DNA of 64,000 bases, from contig NZ_FOKP01000018.1 of the NCBI RefSeq assembly GCF_900112185.1, forward strand, positions 62,001-126,000. The letters are read 5' to 3'. Position 1 is the stretch's first letter. The number at the start of each line of letters is the position of its first letter. The notes beneath the pieces were generated by a model. It was not told where the DNA came from and made no database searches. It worked only from the letters and a program-made list of their open reading frames with translations. The DNA comes from Allobosea sp. CRIB-10 (GTDB lineage Bacteria > Pseudomonadota > Alphaproteobacteria > Rhizobiales > Beijerinckiaceae). This document shows, one piece after another, positions 17,324 to 26,006 of the stretch. The translations under genes and the position numbers were made by a program.

Positions 17324-18126
17324 CGTCGGAAACTCGCCTGCCAGCCGAGCGGGCGCAACTGACCCTCGATCTCGCCTACGCCTTCGATCAGCCCGCGCAT
17401 GATCTCGATATCCAGCTTCGGGTACGGCCGCTGCTCGCGACCGACACGGGTCTGCCGTCCATCCATCTCGCCAGCGAGCCGGAGGGCCGCTTCGATCCGG
17501 CGGAGGTCGATGGGAACGGCAGCGTCGTCGACAGGCTGAGGCTCGCCGGGCCGGCCCTCCGCCTGCGCCTCAATGCCAGCTTCGACCATCCGGTCGACCC
17601 TGATGCGGCCTTGCCGGCCCTCGCGCCGACCGCCGCAGACCTTGTCTTGGAAGGGCTGTTGGATACGACGGCCTCGACGCCTTGGCGCCAGGCCTTGGCC
17701 GACCTCCGCCAATCCTGGCGTTACAGCGACGAACCGCATCGCCAGCGGCAAGCCTTGCAGGAGATCGCGCAGCGACGGATAGGCTCCTGCGAAGCAATCG
17801 CGCGCCTCGCCGTCGAGATCATCCGCGCTCGGAACATCCCCGCTCGCTTCGTCGGCGGCTACCGCCTCTCCGGCCCATCAGGCGATATGCGCCCGGTTCG
17901 GCGTCACGCCTGGATCGCGATCTGGGAGGGGGCGCAATGGCGCATGCTCGACCCGCTCGCCCCATCAGCAACGGGACAGTGCCTGATCCCGACAGCATTC
18001 GCGAGCCGGCTGCCGGAGATTGCGACCCTCCAAGGGTCCTTCAAGGGCGCTGGCACGGCCCGGCTGACTGTTTCGGCCCATGCCCAGCGATATAGATCGT
18101 CGATCGAGCATGGCCATTCGCCATGA
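17320..18126 (+). CDS. transglutaminase-like cysteine protease-fold protein
   Basis: A 268-residue protein with a bacterial transglutaminase architecture. An N-terminal beta-sandwich (about 12-95, YAFDQPAHDLDIQLRVRP) precedes the core, which has a full Cys-His-Asp triad: C157 in GSCEAIA, H196 in RRHAWIAIW and D211 in MLDPLAP. No signal peptide or membrane segment is present. It is the last gene of the T6SS block, with its ATG inside the previous stop. Possible roles are a cytoplasmic processing peptidase for a T6SS component, or an effector that cross-links or cleaves target proteins; no immunity-like partner follows, which weakens the effector idea. Confidence 0.75.
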   Translation: MTSETRLPAERAQLTLDLAYAFDQPAHDLDIQLRVRPLLATDTGLPSIHLASEPEGRFDPAEVDGNGSVVDRLRLAGPALRLRLNASFDHPVDPDAALPALAPTAADLVLEGLLDTTASTPWRQALADLRQSWRYSDEPHRQRQALQEIAQRRIGSCEAIARLAVEIIRARNIPARFVGGYRLSGPSGDMRPVRRHAWIAIWEGAQWRMLDPLAPSATGQCLIPTAFASRLPEIATLQGSFKGAGTARLTVSAHAQRYRSSIEHGHSP

Positions 18127-18177
18127 TCTCATGACTGTCCGGTTCTAGGCGACCTGCCAGTATCCGCTCCTGGCGCA

Positions 18178-19230
18178 TCACAAGAGCGAAAGAGTTGCGG
18201 ATGCGGCACCCACATCCCGCCTGTCAAAGAAAGCCTCGCAGGCCTCGGCGACGCGCCCGAGGGCTGCATCGTCCACGTCGAGATGGGTGACCCAGCGCAG
18301 TGTGCCATAGCGCCCGCTGACAGCGATACCGCGCTCGCGCAAGAATCTGGTGAAGGCGGCGGTGTCGAGCTCCTTGGGTGTCATGAACACCATGTTCGTG
18401 CGCGCGGGTCCGGCGCCGAGCTCCGGATGGCGCATCAGTACCTCCGACAGCGCCGCGGCACGCCGGTGATCTTCGCCGAGCCTGGCGACATTGTGCTCCA
18501 GCGCGTAGATCGCAGCCGCGGCGATCACGCCGGTCTGACGCATGCCGCCGCCCAGCATCTTCCGGATGCGCCGTGTCTTCTCGATGAACTCCCTGGGGCC
18601 GACGAGAACGGAGCCGATCGGGGCACCCAGTCCCTTGGACAGGCACAGTGACACCGTGTCGAACCGCCCGGCGATCCAGGCTGCGTCCCGGTTGCCCGCT
18701 GCGGCGGCGTTCATCAACCGGGCGCCGTCGAGATGGGTGGCAAGACCGCGCGAGCGGGCGAGCCCGGTCGCGGCCTCCAGATAGGCATCGGGCAGGGGAA
18801 GGCCGTTGAAGGTGTTCTCCAGCGCGAGCAGCCGCGTGATCGCGAAATGAAAGTCGTCCGGCTTGATCGCATTGGCGATCGCGCCCAGCGCGATGGTTCC
18901 GTCCGGCTCGTTGGGCAAAGGCTGCGGCTGAATCGAGCCCAGCACAGCCGCGCCGCCTCCTTCCAGGCGATAGGTATGGGCCATCTGGCCGACGAGATAC
19001 TCCTCGCCGCGGCCGCAATGGGCCATCAGCGCGGCGAGATTGGCCTGCGTGCCTGTGGGGAAAAAGAGGCCGGCTTCCTTGCCCAGTCGCTCGGCGCTCA
19101 TCGCCTCCAGCCGCTTCGTGGTCGCGTCGTCGTCATAGACGGCGTCGCCGACCTCGGCTGCCGCCATGGCGGCCCGCATGCCCGGCCCGGGGCGCGTCAC
19201 GGTATCCGAACGGAAATCATCCACGATCAT
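18178..19230 (-). CDS. ltaE: low-specificity L-threonine aldolase
   Basis: A pyridoxal-phosphate enzyme (350 aa) cleaving L-threonine/allo-threonine to glycine and acetaldehyde. The family opening FRSDTVTRPGPGMRAAM, the GDAVYDDDATTKRLE block and the PLP lysine in SLCLSKGLGAPIG are all present, with HLDGARLMNA ahead of it for cofactor binding. Length is normal. It runs convergent with the T6SS block (51-nt gap) and head-to-tail with the serine dehydratase gene 75 nt upstream, so the two may form a small hydroxy-amino-acid catabolic unit. Confidence 0.93.
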   Translation of the reverse strand: MIVDDFRSDTVTRPGPGMRAAMAAAEVGDAVYDDDATTKRLEAMSAERLGKEAGLFFPTGTQANLAALMAHCGRGEEYLVGQMAHTYRLEGGGAAVLGSIQPQPLPNEPDGTIALGAIANAIKPDDFHFAITRLLALENTFNGLPLPDAYLEAATGLARSRGLATHLDGARLMNAAAAGNRDAAWIAGRFDTVSLCLSKGLGAPIGSVLVGPREFIEKTRRIRKMLGGGMRQTGVIAAAAIYALEHNVARLGEDHRRAAALSEVLMRHPELGAGPARTNMVFMTPKELDTAAFTRFLRERGIAVSGRYGTLRWVTHLDVDDAALGRVAEACEAFFDRRDVGAASATLSLL

Positions 19231-19305
19231 GCAACCAGGTCCTTATTGGCCTCGCCAGCGTCCATTGAAGGTTCGCTGGGGGCTATCGTACAGAAGACGT
19301 CGGGC

Positions 19306-20685
19306 TCAGCACTCCGGCAGATTGACCGCGAGGCCACCAAGGCTGGTTTCCTTGAAGCGCTCGTTCATCGCTTCGCCGGTCTGGCGCATGGCCTCGATGC
19401 AGTTGTCGAGCGGCATGAAATGCGAGCCGTCGCCGCGCAAAGCAAGCGATGCGGCCGCGACCGCCTTGATCGCGCCGATGCCGTTGCGCTCGATGCAAGG
19501 TACCTGGACGAGACCTGCCGCGGGATCGCAGGTCATACCGAGATGGTGTTCCAAGGCGATCTCGGCGGCGTTCTCGACCTGCTCGGGCGAGCCACCCAGC
19601 ACCGCGCAGAGCCCGGCCGCAGCCATCGCGGCGGCCGAGCCGACCTCGCCCTGGCAGCCGGCCTCGGCACCTGAGATCGAGGCATTGTGCTTGATCAGGC
19701 CGCCGATCGCCGCGGCCGTCAGCAGGAAATCGGCGACTTTCTCGGGCTCCGCCCCGATGCAATGGTCGAGATAATAGCGCAGCACCGCAGGCACCACACC
19801 GGCAGCCCCGTTTGTCGGCGAGGTCACCACCCGGCCGCCGGCGGCGTTCTCCTCGTTCACCGCCATGGCGTAGACGCTGAGCCAGTCCGTCGAGGCGTGC
19901 GGTTGGGAGCGATTGGCCAGCCGCTCGGCCTCGAGCTGGCGATGGATCGTCGCCGCCCGGCGGCGCACGCGTAAACCGCCGGGCAATTCGCCCTCCTGGC
20001 CTAGGCCGCGCTCGATGCAGCCGTTCATCACCGACCAAAGACGGGCCAGACCGCGATCAACCTCGTCCGGCGATTGGCGGTGGACTTCGTTGGCGCGCTT
20101 CATCTGCGCGATCGACAGTCCGCTCTCACGCGCCATGCGCAGCATCGTCGCCGCAGTCGCGAACGGATAGGGCCAGGACGACGCCGCGGCGGCGGCTGGC
20201 GGCGCCTCGCGCTCCTGCGCCGTCACCACGAAGCCGCCTCCGATCGAATAGTAGGTCTCCGACAGGAGCTCCGCGCCGGTAGCACCGCGGGCGCAGAAGA
20301 CGAGGCCGTTGGCGTGGCCCGGCAAGGGCGGCCCATAGTTGAAGACGATATCGGTGGTGGGATCGAAGGCGAGCGGCGGCAGGCCGTCGAGCCGAAGCAG
20401 ATGCGTCGTCCCGAGCGCATCGAGCTGGCGTTCGGCCTCGTCGGGATCGAGCTCGGCCGGCGTCCAGCCGAGCAGCCCGAGCGCCACGGCGCGATCCGTG
20501 GCATGGCCCTTACCGGTGAAGGCGAGCGAGCCGTAAAGGGTCGCGCCGACCGCCACCGCCTCATGACGGGACGGATGCTGGCGCAGCAGGTCCAGGAAAT
20601 GCCCTGCAGCCGTCATCGGCCCCATCGTATGCGATGATGACGGGCCGATCCCGATCTTGAAGACGTCGAACACGCTCAGGAACAT
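19306..20685 (-). CDS. sdaA: L-serine ammonia-lyase (iron-sulfur, single chain)
   Basis: Converts L-serine to pyruvate and ammonia using a 4Fe-4S cluster. The 459-residue single-chain type fuses the beta (N-terminal) and alpha (C-terminal) halves. The GPSSSHTMGPM signature lies at residues 14-24; the alpha half has the NAAGGRVVTSPTNGAAG block and the C-terminal LPEC tail cysteine. I start at ATG 20683-20685, which has GGAG seven nt upstream; a TTG one codon earlier is possible. It shares orientation with ltaE downstream. Confidence 0.94.
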   Translation of the reverse strand: MFLSVFDVFKIGIGPSSSHTMGPMTAAGHFLDLLRQHPSRHEAVAVGATLYGSLAFTGKGHATDRAVALGLLGWTPAELDPDEAERQLDALGTTHLLRLDGLPPLAFDPTTDIVFNYGPPLPGHANGLVFCARGATGAELLSETYYSIGGGFVVTAQEREAPPAAAAASSWPYPFATAATMLRMARESGLSIAQMKRANEVHRQSPDEVDRGLARLWSVMNGCIERGLGQEGELPGGLRVRRRAATIHRQLEAERLANRSQPHASTDWLSVYAMAVNEENAAGGRVVTSPTNGAAGVVPAVLRYYLDHCIGAEPEKVADFLLTAAAIGGLIKHNASISGAEAGCQGEVGSAAAMAAAGLCAVLGGSPEQVENAAEIALEHHLGMTCDPAAGLVQVPCIERNGIGAIKAVAAASLALRGDGSHFMPLDNCIEAMRQTGEAMNERFKETSLGGLAVNLPEC

Positions 20686-20757
20686 CAAACGTCTCCAGCC
20701 CGCCGCGATCCTACACGCTCGGCGAACACCGACTACCCCCGTAACGGCTGCCGAGCC

Positions 20758-20990
20758 TCAAACCGAGATCGCCATGCCGTCGCGCTGGGGGGTCGGCTCC
20801 GCCCGAGCACAAGCCGTCGACGATCCCGATCGCATGCAGGGCGGCGAAAGGAATGTCTGGGCCGAGCGCTTGACGTCGTAGCGGCGGCGGTGAGCTCCTC
20901 GCCGACGCTGCGGCGACTGCGATTGGAGATGTCGATCGCGTTCGAGACGGCCATGATCCGCGGTGCAGCGACCGCCTCGCAGGTCACCCG
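20758..20990 (-). pseudogene. decayed C-terminal remnant of a gamma-glutamyltransferase-family gene
   Basis: Short pieces of a Ggt-like C-terminus occur in order but in different frames. VAAPRI lies near 20957-20972, YDVKRSAQTF at 20851-20880, then FAALHAIGIVDGLCSGGADP in a second frame at about 20790-20848. DPQRDGMAISV-stop, ending at 20758, is back in the YDVKRS frame; the last shift falls at a six-C run. Gamma-glutamyltransferase-like proteins typically end with an FGALHAI...GGADPRRDG pattern, so I read this as a broken remnant; no intact 5' part is present between it and the aconitase gene. Confidence is moderate because the match is from memory of the family. Confidence 0.5.
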
Positions 20991-21248
20991 TGTCGTCACC
21001 GAATTCGGCGTCGCGGCCGTGGCCGGCCTGTCAGGAACCGCGCTTGCGCTCGCCCCGACTGAGATCGCGGCACCGGAATTCCGGGTCTCGCTCCGGCGCG
21101 GCATCGCTTGATTTCACAAGTCGCTGTGCCGATTTGGCGCCCCTTATGCGTCTGACGTGATTGCCCAGCTCGGACGTTCCCAGACAAAGACGCGGTGTTC
21201 GGCGGCAATGCCGTCATAGCGATGCTCGCCGGAGCAAGCAAAGAACAT

Positions 21249-21276
21249 ATTGCATTTATACATCAATATATGCAAT
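21249..21276. promoter_or_regulatory. perfect 7-bp inverted repeat upstream of aconitase
   Basis: ATTGCAT (21249-21255) and its exact complement ATGCAAT (21270-21276) are separated by 14 AT-rich bases and end 9 nt before the aconitase ATG. The region stands out as AT-rich from its surroundings. It looks like an operator for a dimeric repressor; the GntR-family regulator at 24982 is the obvious candidate. A bound protein would block ribosome or polymerase access. Confidence 0.55.
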
Positions 21277-21285
21277 TAGGTTGGC

Positions 21286-23955
21286 ATGAACCGGCAACTG
21301 CCCACCACAGCCATTTCCTCCCGACGAACGCCGCGCTCGCTGGTCCGGATCGCAGCGGCGGAGGCGTTCGGCGTCGATTTCTCGCGGTTGCCGCATGTCT
21401 TGCGCATTCTCGTCGAGAACCTGCTGCGGAATGCATCGTCCGACGACGAGTGCGCGGAAGGGCTCGCTGCGGTTCGCCAATGGCTCGCAGCCGGGACCAG
21501 CACGGCCGAGATCGCATTCCAGCCCGAACGCGTGCTGATGCACGACACCACCTGCACGCCGGCGCTGGTCGACGTGGCGGGCCTGCGAGACGCGCTCGCC
21601 GAGGCCGGCGGCGACCCTGACGCGCTGAGCCCGATGCTGCCGGTCGACGTTTCAGTCGACCATTCGCTCGGCGTCGATGTTTCGGGTTCGCCCGCCGCCG
21701 CTCAGCTGAACAAGGCGCGCGAATACCGCCGCAATGGCGAGCGCTACCGTTTCCTGAAATGGGCGACCCGGGCGCTGCGGGGCGTGCGCGTGCATCCGCC
21801 GGGCACCGGCATCATGCACACCATCAACCTCGAGCAGCTCGCGAGCGTGGTCAGCACCCGGATGATCGATGGGCAGCTCGTGGCGCTGCCGGACACCCTG
21901 ATCGGCACCGACAGCCATACGCCGATGATCAACGGCATCGGCGTCCTCGGCTGGGGCGTCGGCGGCCTCGAGGCCGAGAGCGTCATGTTCGGCATGCCGG
22001 TGATGATGCGCCTGCCGGAGGTGATCGGCGTCAGGCTCACCGGCCGGTTGAAAGAGGGCGTGCTGGCGACAGATCTCGCCCTCACGGTGACGCAGCGCCT
22101 GCGCGAGCGCGGCGTCGCCGGCGCCTTCGTCGAGTTCTTCGGGCCGGGCGTCTCGACTCTGTCGGCCGGCGAGCGCGCGGTCGTCGCGAACATGACGCCT
22201 GAGTTCGGCGCCGCGACGGCGTTCTTCCCGATCGACGCCGCAACGCTCGCCTATCTCCGGCAGACCGGCCGCGCGCCCGGGACGGTGACGCTCGTCGAGG
22301 ACTACGCCAGGGCGCAGGGGCTGTGGTTCGAACCGGAGGCGCAGCCGCGCTTCACCGACACCGTTGCAATCGATCTCGACGCGGTGAGGATGAGCCTTGC
22401 GGGGCCGTTCCGCCCCCAGGACCGCATCTGCCTGTCGGATGTTCCCGGAGCATTGTCGCGACTGCCGCAGCCGGAGCGGCCGACCTCGGAGCTGCCGCGT
22501 CATCCGGTCGCGATCGCCGCGATCACGAGCTGCACCAACACCAGCGATCCGCGCCTGCTCGTCGCGGCCGGCCTCGTCGCGCGCAAGGCGCGGGCGCTCG
22601 GCCTGGCGCCGCCGCCCTGGGTCAAGACCTCGCTCGCGCCGGGCTCGCCGGCGGCAGAGCGCTTCCTGCGACGCTCCGGCCTGCTCGACGATCTCGAAGC
22701 GGTCGGCTTCGCCATCGTCGGCTATGGCTGCACCACCTGCATCGGCAATTCCGGGCCCTTGCTGCCGACGATGGAGCGCGCCGTTCTCGCCGGCGAGACC
22801 CTGCCCGTCGCCATTCTCTCCGGCAACCGCAACTTTCCCGGCCGCGTCCACGGCCAGGTCGAGGCCGGCTTCCTGGCGTCGCCGCCTCTGGTCGTGGCCT
22901 ATGCGCTGGCCGGAGCCGCCCAACGCGATCTCAGCCGCGAGCCGCTCGCCCATGCCGGCGACAAGGCGATCTTCCTGGCGGATCTTTGGCCGAGCGGGGC
23001 GGAGATCGATGCCGCTCTCGGCACAAGCCTGGATGAGCGCGATTTCCGTGCGGCCTTCGCCGAAGCCGAGGCCGATAAGAGCTGGGCCGAGCTGGATGCG
23101 CCGGCGACCGCCCGCTTCCCCTGGGATCGCAGCTCGACCTATCTGCGCCGGCCACCCTTCGCGAGCGCCGGTGCGCCGTCGGCGCTCGGCCGCTACTCGG
23201 CCCACCCCTTGCTGGTGCTTGGCGACGACATCACCACCGACCATATCTCCCCGGCCGGGCAGACCCCGGCCGCCAGCGAGGCGGGGCGCTGGCTCGTCGC
23301 GCAGGGCGAGGATGCCCGCGACCTCAATGTCTATGCCGCGCGGCGCGGCAATTGGGAGGTGATGCTCCGCGGGCTCTTCACCAACCGGACCGTGGTGAAC
23401 CAGCTGGGGCGGGCTTTGCCGGCCGGCTCGACCGTGCATGTCCCGAGCGGTGACGTCCTCCCGCTCTGGCGCGCCGCAGAACGCTATCGCGCTGCAGAAG
23501 AGGAGACCGTCGTCATTGCCGGCGAGCGCTACGGCACCGGCTCGTCGCGCGATTGGGCGGCCAAGGGGCTCGCCCTGCTCGGCGTGCGCGCCGTGCTGGC
23601 GGCGAGCTTCGAGCGCATCCACCGCTCCAACCTGATCGGCATGGGCATCCTGCCGCTGGTCTTCGAGGATGCGACCCAGAGTACGAATCTCGGATTACGG
23701 CCTGGCGACCGGCTGGAGATCGCCGTGCCGGCGGCAGAGCTGGCGCCGCGTCTGCGCACGGTGGTGACGCTCCTCCGAGCCGAGGGTGCGCGCGCCACGA
23801 TCCCGATGCGTCTCGCTGTCGAGACCGCGCTCGAATGCGAGACGCTGCGGGCGGGCGGCATGTTGCCCCTGATCCTGAGGCGCTTCCTGCCGAAGCCCGC
23901 GGCATTCAGCCGGAGATCGAGAAACGATCGCAGGAGCCCCGCCCGCCAAGCCTGA
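21286..23955 (+). CDS. acnA: aconitate hydratase (AcnA/IRP type)
   Basis: Interconverts citrate and isocitrate through a 4Fe-4S cluster. The 889-residue protein has the AcnA order: swivel domain at the C-terminus (ERYGTGSSRDWAAKG), cluster cysteines in ITSCTNTSDP and GYGCTTCIGNSGPL, and the DSHTPMINGIGVLGWGVGG block. Rather than TCA-cycle neighbours it is followed 45 nt later by a tricarboxylate-binding protein and then a GntR regulator, so this copy may be a paralogue dedicated to uptake and use of external citrate/aconitate-like acids. An operator-like palindrome precedes it. A methylcitrate-cycle AcnD is less likely because no prp genes are near. Confidence 0.92.
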   Translation: MNRQLPTTAISSRRTPRSLVRIAAAEAFGVDFSRLPHVLRILVENLLRNASSDDECAEGLAAVRQWLAAGTSTAEIAFQPERVLMHDTTCTPALVDVAGLRDALAEAGGDPDALSPMLPVDVSVDHSLGVDVSGSPAAAQLNKAREYRRNGERYRFLKWATRALRGVRVHPPGTGIMHTINLEQLASVVSTRMIDGQLVALPDTLIGTDSHTPMINGIGVLGWGVGGLEAESVMFGMPVMMRLPEVIGVRLTGRLKEGVLATDLALTVTQRLRERGVAGAFVEFFGPGVSTLSAGERAVVANMTPEFGAATAFFPIDAATLAYLRQTGRAPGTVTLVEDYARAQGLWFEPEAQPRFTDTVAIDLDAVRMSLAGPFRPQDRICLSDVPGALSRLPQPERPTSELPRHPVAIAAITSCTNTSDPRLLVAAGLVARKARALGLAPPPWVKTSLAPGSPAAERFLRRSGLLDDLEAVGFAIVGYGCTTCIGNSGPLLPTMERAVLAGETLPVAILSGNRNFPGRVHGQVEAGFLASPPLVVAYALAGAAQRDLSREPLAHAGDKAIFLADLWPSGAEIDAALGTSLDERDFRAAFAEAEADKSWAELDAPATARFPWDRSSTYLRRPPFASAGAPSALGRYSAHPLLVLGDDITTDHISPAGQTPAASEAGRWLVAQGEDARDLNVYAARRGNWEVMLRGLFTNRTVVNQLGRALPAGSTVHVPSGDVLPLWRAAERYRAAEEETVVIAGERYGTGSSRDWAAKGLALLGVRAVLAASFERIHRSNLIGMGILPLVFEDATQSTNLGLRPGDRLEIAVPAAELAPRLRTVVTLLRAEGARATIPMRLAVETALECETLRAGGMLPLILRRFLPKPAAFSRRSRNDRRSPARQA

Positions 23956-24000
23956 CTGCGCCTGAGCGCGCGTATCGACCATAACAGTGGAGGAGAAGAG

Positions 24001-24960
24001 ATGTTTTCGCGCAGGATCATCATTGCGGGGCTTGCCGCAGCAGGGCTTTGCGGACCGGCTTTGGCGCAGGCGCCGGCCGAGCTCAAGATCATGGCGCCGG
24101 CAGGGCCGGGCGGCGGCTGGGACACCGCGGCACGCTCGGTCCAGCAGGTCTTGACGGGTACGGGCCTTGCGAAGAGCGTCCAGGTCCAGAACGTCACCGG
24201 CGCCGGCGGTACGGTCGGGCTCGCCCAGTTCATCAACGGCGCCAAGGGCGATCCGAGCCAGCTCATGGTCAACGGCATCACCATGGTCGGCGCGATCCTG
24301 ACCAACAAGGCGCCGGTCACGCTCGACCAGGTCACGCCGCTGGTCCGCCTCACCGGCGATCCGCTCGTCATCGTCGTGCCGGAGAACTCGCCGCTCAAGA
24401 CGGTCAAGGATCTCGCAGCGGCGATCAAGGACAACCCGGCGCGCTTCATCTGGGCCGGCGGCTCGGCCGGGGGCGCCGATCACATCCTCGCTGCCCTCAT
24501 GGCCAAGGCCGCCGGCAGCGACCCCGCCAAGCTCAACTATGTCGCCTTCTCCGGCGGCGGCGAGGCACTCGCCGCCATGCTCGGCGGCCGCGTCACCGCC
24601 GGCGTCTCCGGCTATGGCGAGTTCGAGAGCCAGATCAGGGCCGGCAAGCTGCGGGCGCTCGCCCTGTCCTCCGGCAAGCGGCTCGACGGCGCCGACGTCC
24701 CCACGCTCAAGGAGCTCGGCTTCGACGTCGAGGTGACCAATTGGCGCGCCGTCATGGCCGCCCCCGGCATCAGCACCGATCAGAAGAAGGAGCTGACCGC
24801 GATCTTCGACAGGATGGCGACATCGAAGGAATGGGCCGAGGTGCTCAAAGCCCGCGGCTGGGACGACTACTATCTCGCGGGCGAGCCCTTCGTCGCCTTC
24901 CTCAAGGAGGAGCAGCTCCGCGTCGCCGAGGTGCTGCGTTCGATCGGGCTGGTGAAATAA
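24001..24960 (+). CDS. tripartite tricarboxylate transporter substrate-binding protein (TctC/Bug family)
   Basis: A periplasmic solute-binding protein (319 aa) of the TctC/Bug family, which captures carboxylates for a TctAB membrane transporter. A signal peptide covers residues 1-22 (ending ALAQ). The fold signature ELKIMAPAGPGGGWDTAARS is at the mature N-terminus, and the ligand-loop block ENSPLKTVKDLAAAIK follows. A strong GGAGGAGAAGAG ribosome site precedes ATG 24001. No tctA or tctB genes lie in this window, so the protein is an orphan or uses a transporter encoded elsewhere, as is common for Bug proteins. Pairing with aconitase suggests a tricarboxylate ligand. Confidence 0.9.
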   Translation: MFSRRIIIAGLAAAGLCGPALAQAPAELKIMAPAGPGGGWDTAARSVQQVLTGTGLAKSVQVQNVTGAGGTVGLAQFINGAKGDPSQLMVNGITMVGAILTNKAPVTLDQVTPLVRLTGDPLVIVVPENSPLKTVKDLAAAIKDNPARFIWAGGSAGGADHILAALMAKAAGSDPAKLNYVAFSGGGEALAAMLGGRVTAGVSGYGEFESQIRAGKLRALALSSGKRLDGADVPTLKELGFDVEVTNWRAVMAAPGISTDQKKELTAIFDRMATSKEWAEVLKARGWDDYYLAGEPFVAFLKEEQLRVAEVLRSIGLVK

Positions 24961-24981
24961 GCGAGCGCGAGAAACAGGGTT

Positions 24982-25971
24982 GTGTCCCGCAGCCCGTCGA
25001 CTACACCTTTTGCCGGCGCGTCATGCGCCGGCGGGACGGCGGCGTTGGCAAAAGGCGATCTCGGCGAGGTGCTGGCGGCTCGGCTGCTCGGCGAGATGCG
25101 CGAGCAGCGCCTTGCCGCCGGCACGCATCTGCGCTCGCAGGATCTGGCCAGCCGCCTCGGCGTGTCACGGTTCCCGATCGGGCAGGCGCTGCAGATCCTC
25201 GCCGAGAAGGGGGTGCTGCGCCATGAACGCAATCGCGGCTATTTCGTCGCCTCCGAGACGCAGCCCTCGGCCGACGAGCTCGGTCTCGCTCAGGACGACA
25301 GGATCGGGGCGGCCTATTTCCGCATCGCCGACGATCATCTGCGCGCGCAGCTGCCTGAGCAGATCACGGAATCGGAACTGCGCGAGCGCTATCAACTGAC
25401 GCGCACCGAGCTCTCGACCGTCCTGACCCGGATCAGCGCCGAGGGCTGGGCCGAGCGGCGCGCCGGCTATGGCTGGAGCTTCCTGCCGGTCCTGACCACG
25501 CCCGAAAGCCTGGAGCAGACCTACCGCCTGCGGCTCGCGCTCGAGCCGGCCGCCTTGCTGGAGCCCGGCTACACTCTCGCACCCGAGCTGATCGCGAGCT
25601 GCCGCCAGGCCGAGGAGCGCCTCCTCCAGGGCGCCATCGAGACCGACAGCGCCGATGCCCTGCATGAGCGCGGCGTGCGTTTTCATGAAACCATCGTCGG
25701 CGCCAGCGGCAACCCGTTCTTCCTCGACGCGATCAGGCGGCTGAACCGGATCCGCCGCCTGCTGTCCTATCGCTCCATGCTCGACCGCAAGCGCTACCGC
25801 GCACAATGCGAGGAGCATCTCGCCATTCTCGACAGCCTCGCCCGCCGCGACCAGGACGAGGCTGCGGCCCGGCTCAGAAGCCACCTCTCACACACCATCG
25901 ACAACCTTGCCCGCATCCGCCCGCTCCTGTCAGCCCGAGGGGTGGCGGGGTTCGACCCGGGTGCAGCATGA
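24982..25971 (+). CDS. GntR/FCD regulator with two winged-helix segments
   Basis: A transcription regulator (329 aa, GTG start at 24982). A GntR winged helix lies at about residues 25-90 (GTHLRSQDLASRLGVSRFP). A second helix-turn-helix-like segment lies at about 125-170 (TESELRERYQLTRTELSTVL, then EGWAERRAGYGWSF). An FCD ligand domain lies at about 180-315, with the metal/ligand residues in the HERGVRFHETI and RAQCEEHLAIL helices. The FCD class binds carboxylic acids, fitting control of the acnA-tctC pair directly upstream. The doubled DNA-binding region is unusual for FadR-like regulators, which have one. It begins 21 nt after tctC, so it is probably in the same transcript. Confidence 0.85.
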   Translation: MSRSPSTTPFAGASCAGGTAALAKGDLGEVLAARLLGEMREQRLAAGTHLRSQDLASRLGVSRFPIGQALQILAEKGVLRHERNRGYFVASETQPSADELGLAQDDRIGAAYFRIADDHLRAQLPEQITESELRERYQLTRTELSTVLTRISAEGWAERRAGYGWSFLPVLTTPESLEQTYRLRLALEPAALLEPGYTLAPELIASCRQAEERLLQGAIETDSADALHERGVRFHETIVGASGNPFFLDAIRRLNRIRRLLSYRSMLDRKRYRAQCEEHLAILDSLARRDQDEAAARLRSHLSHTIDNLARIRPLLSARGVAGFDPGAA

Positions 25972-26006
25972 TTGCAGTGTGATTTTGACATTCGGCTTGG
26001 ACTCTC

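Noticed and set aside
21652..23622. A 656-codon minus-strand frame opposite aconitase
   Set aside because: Aconitase cluster motifs are all on the plus strand. The antisense frame is a GC-skew artefact.
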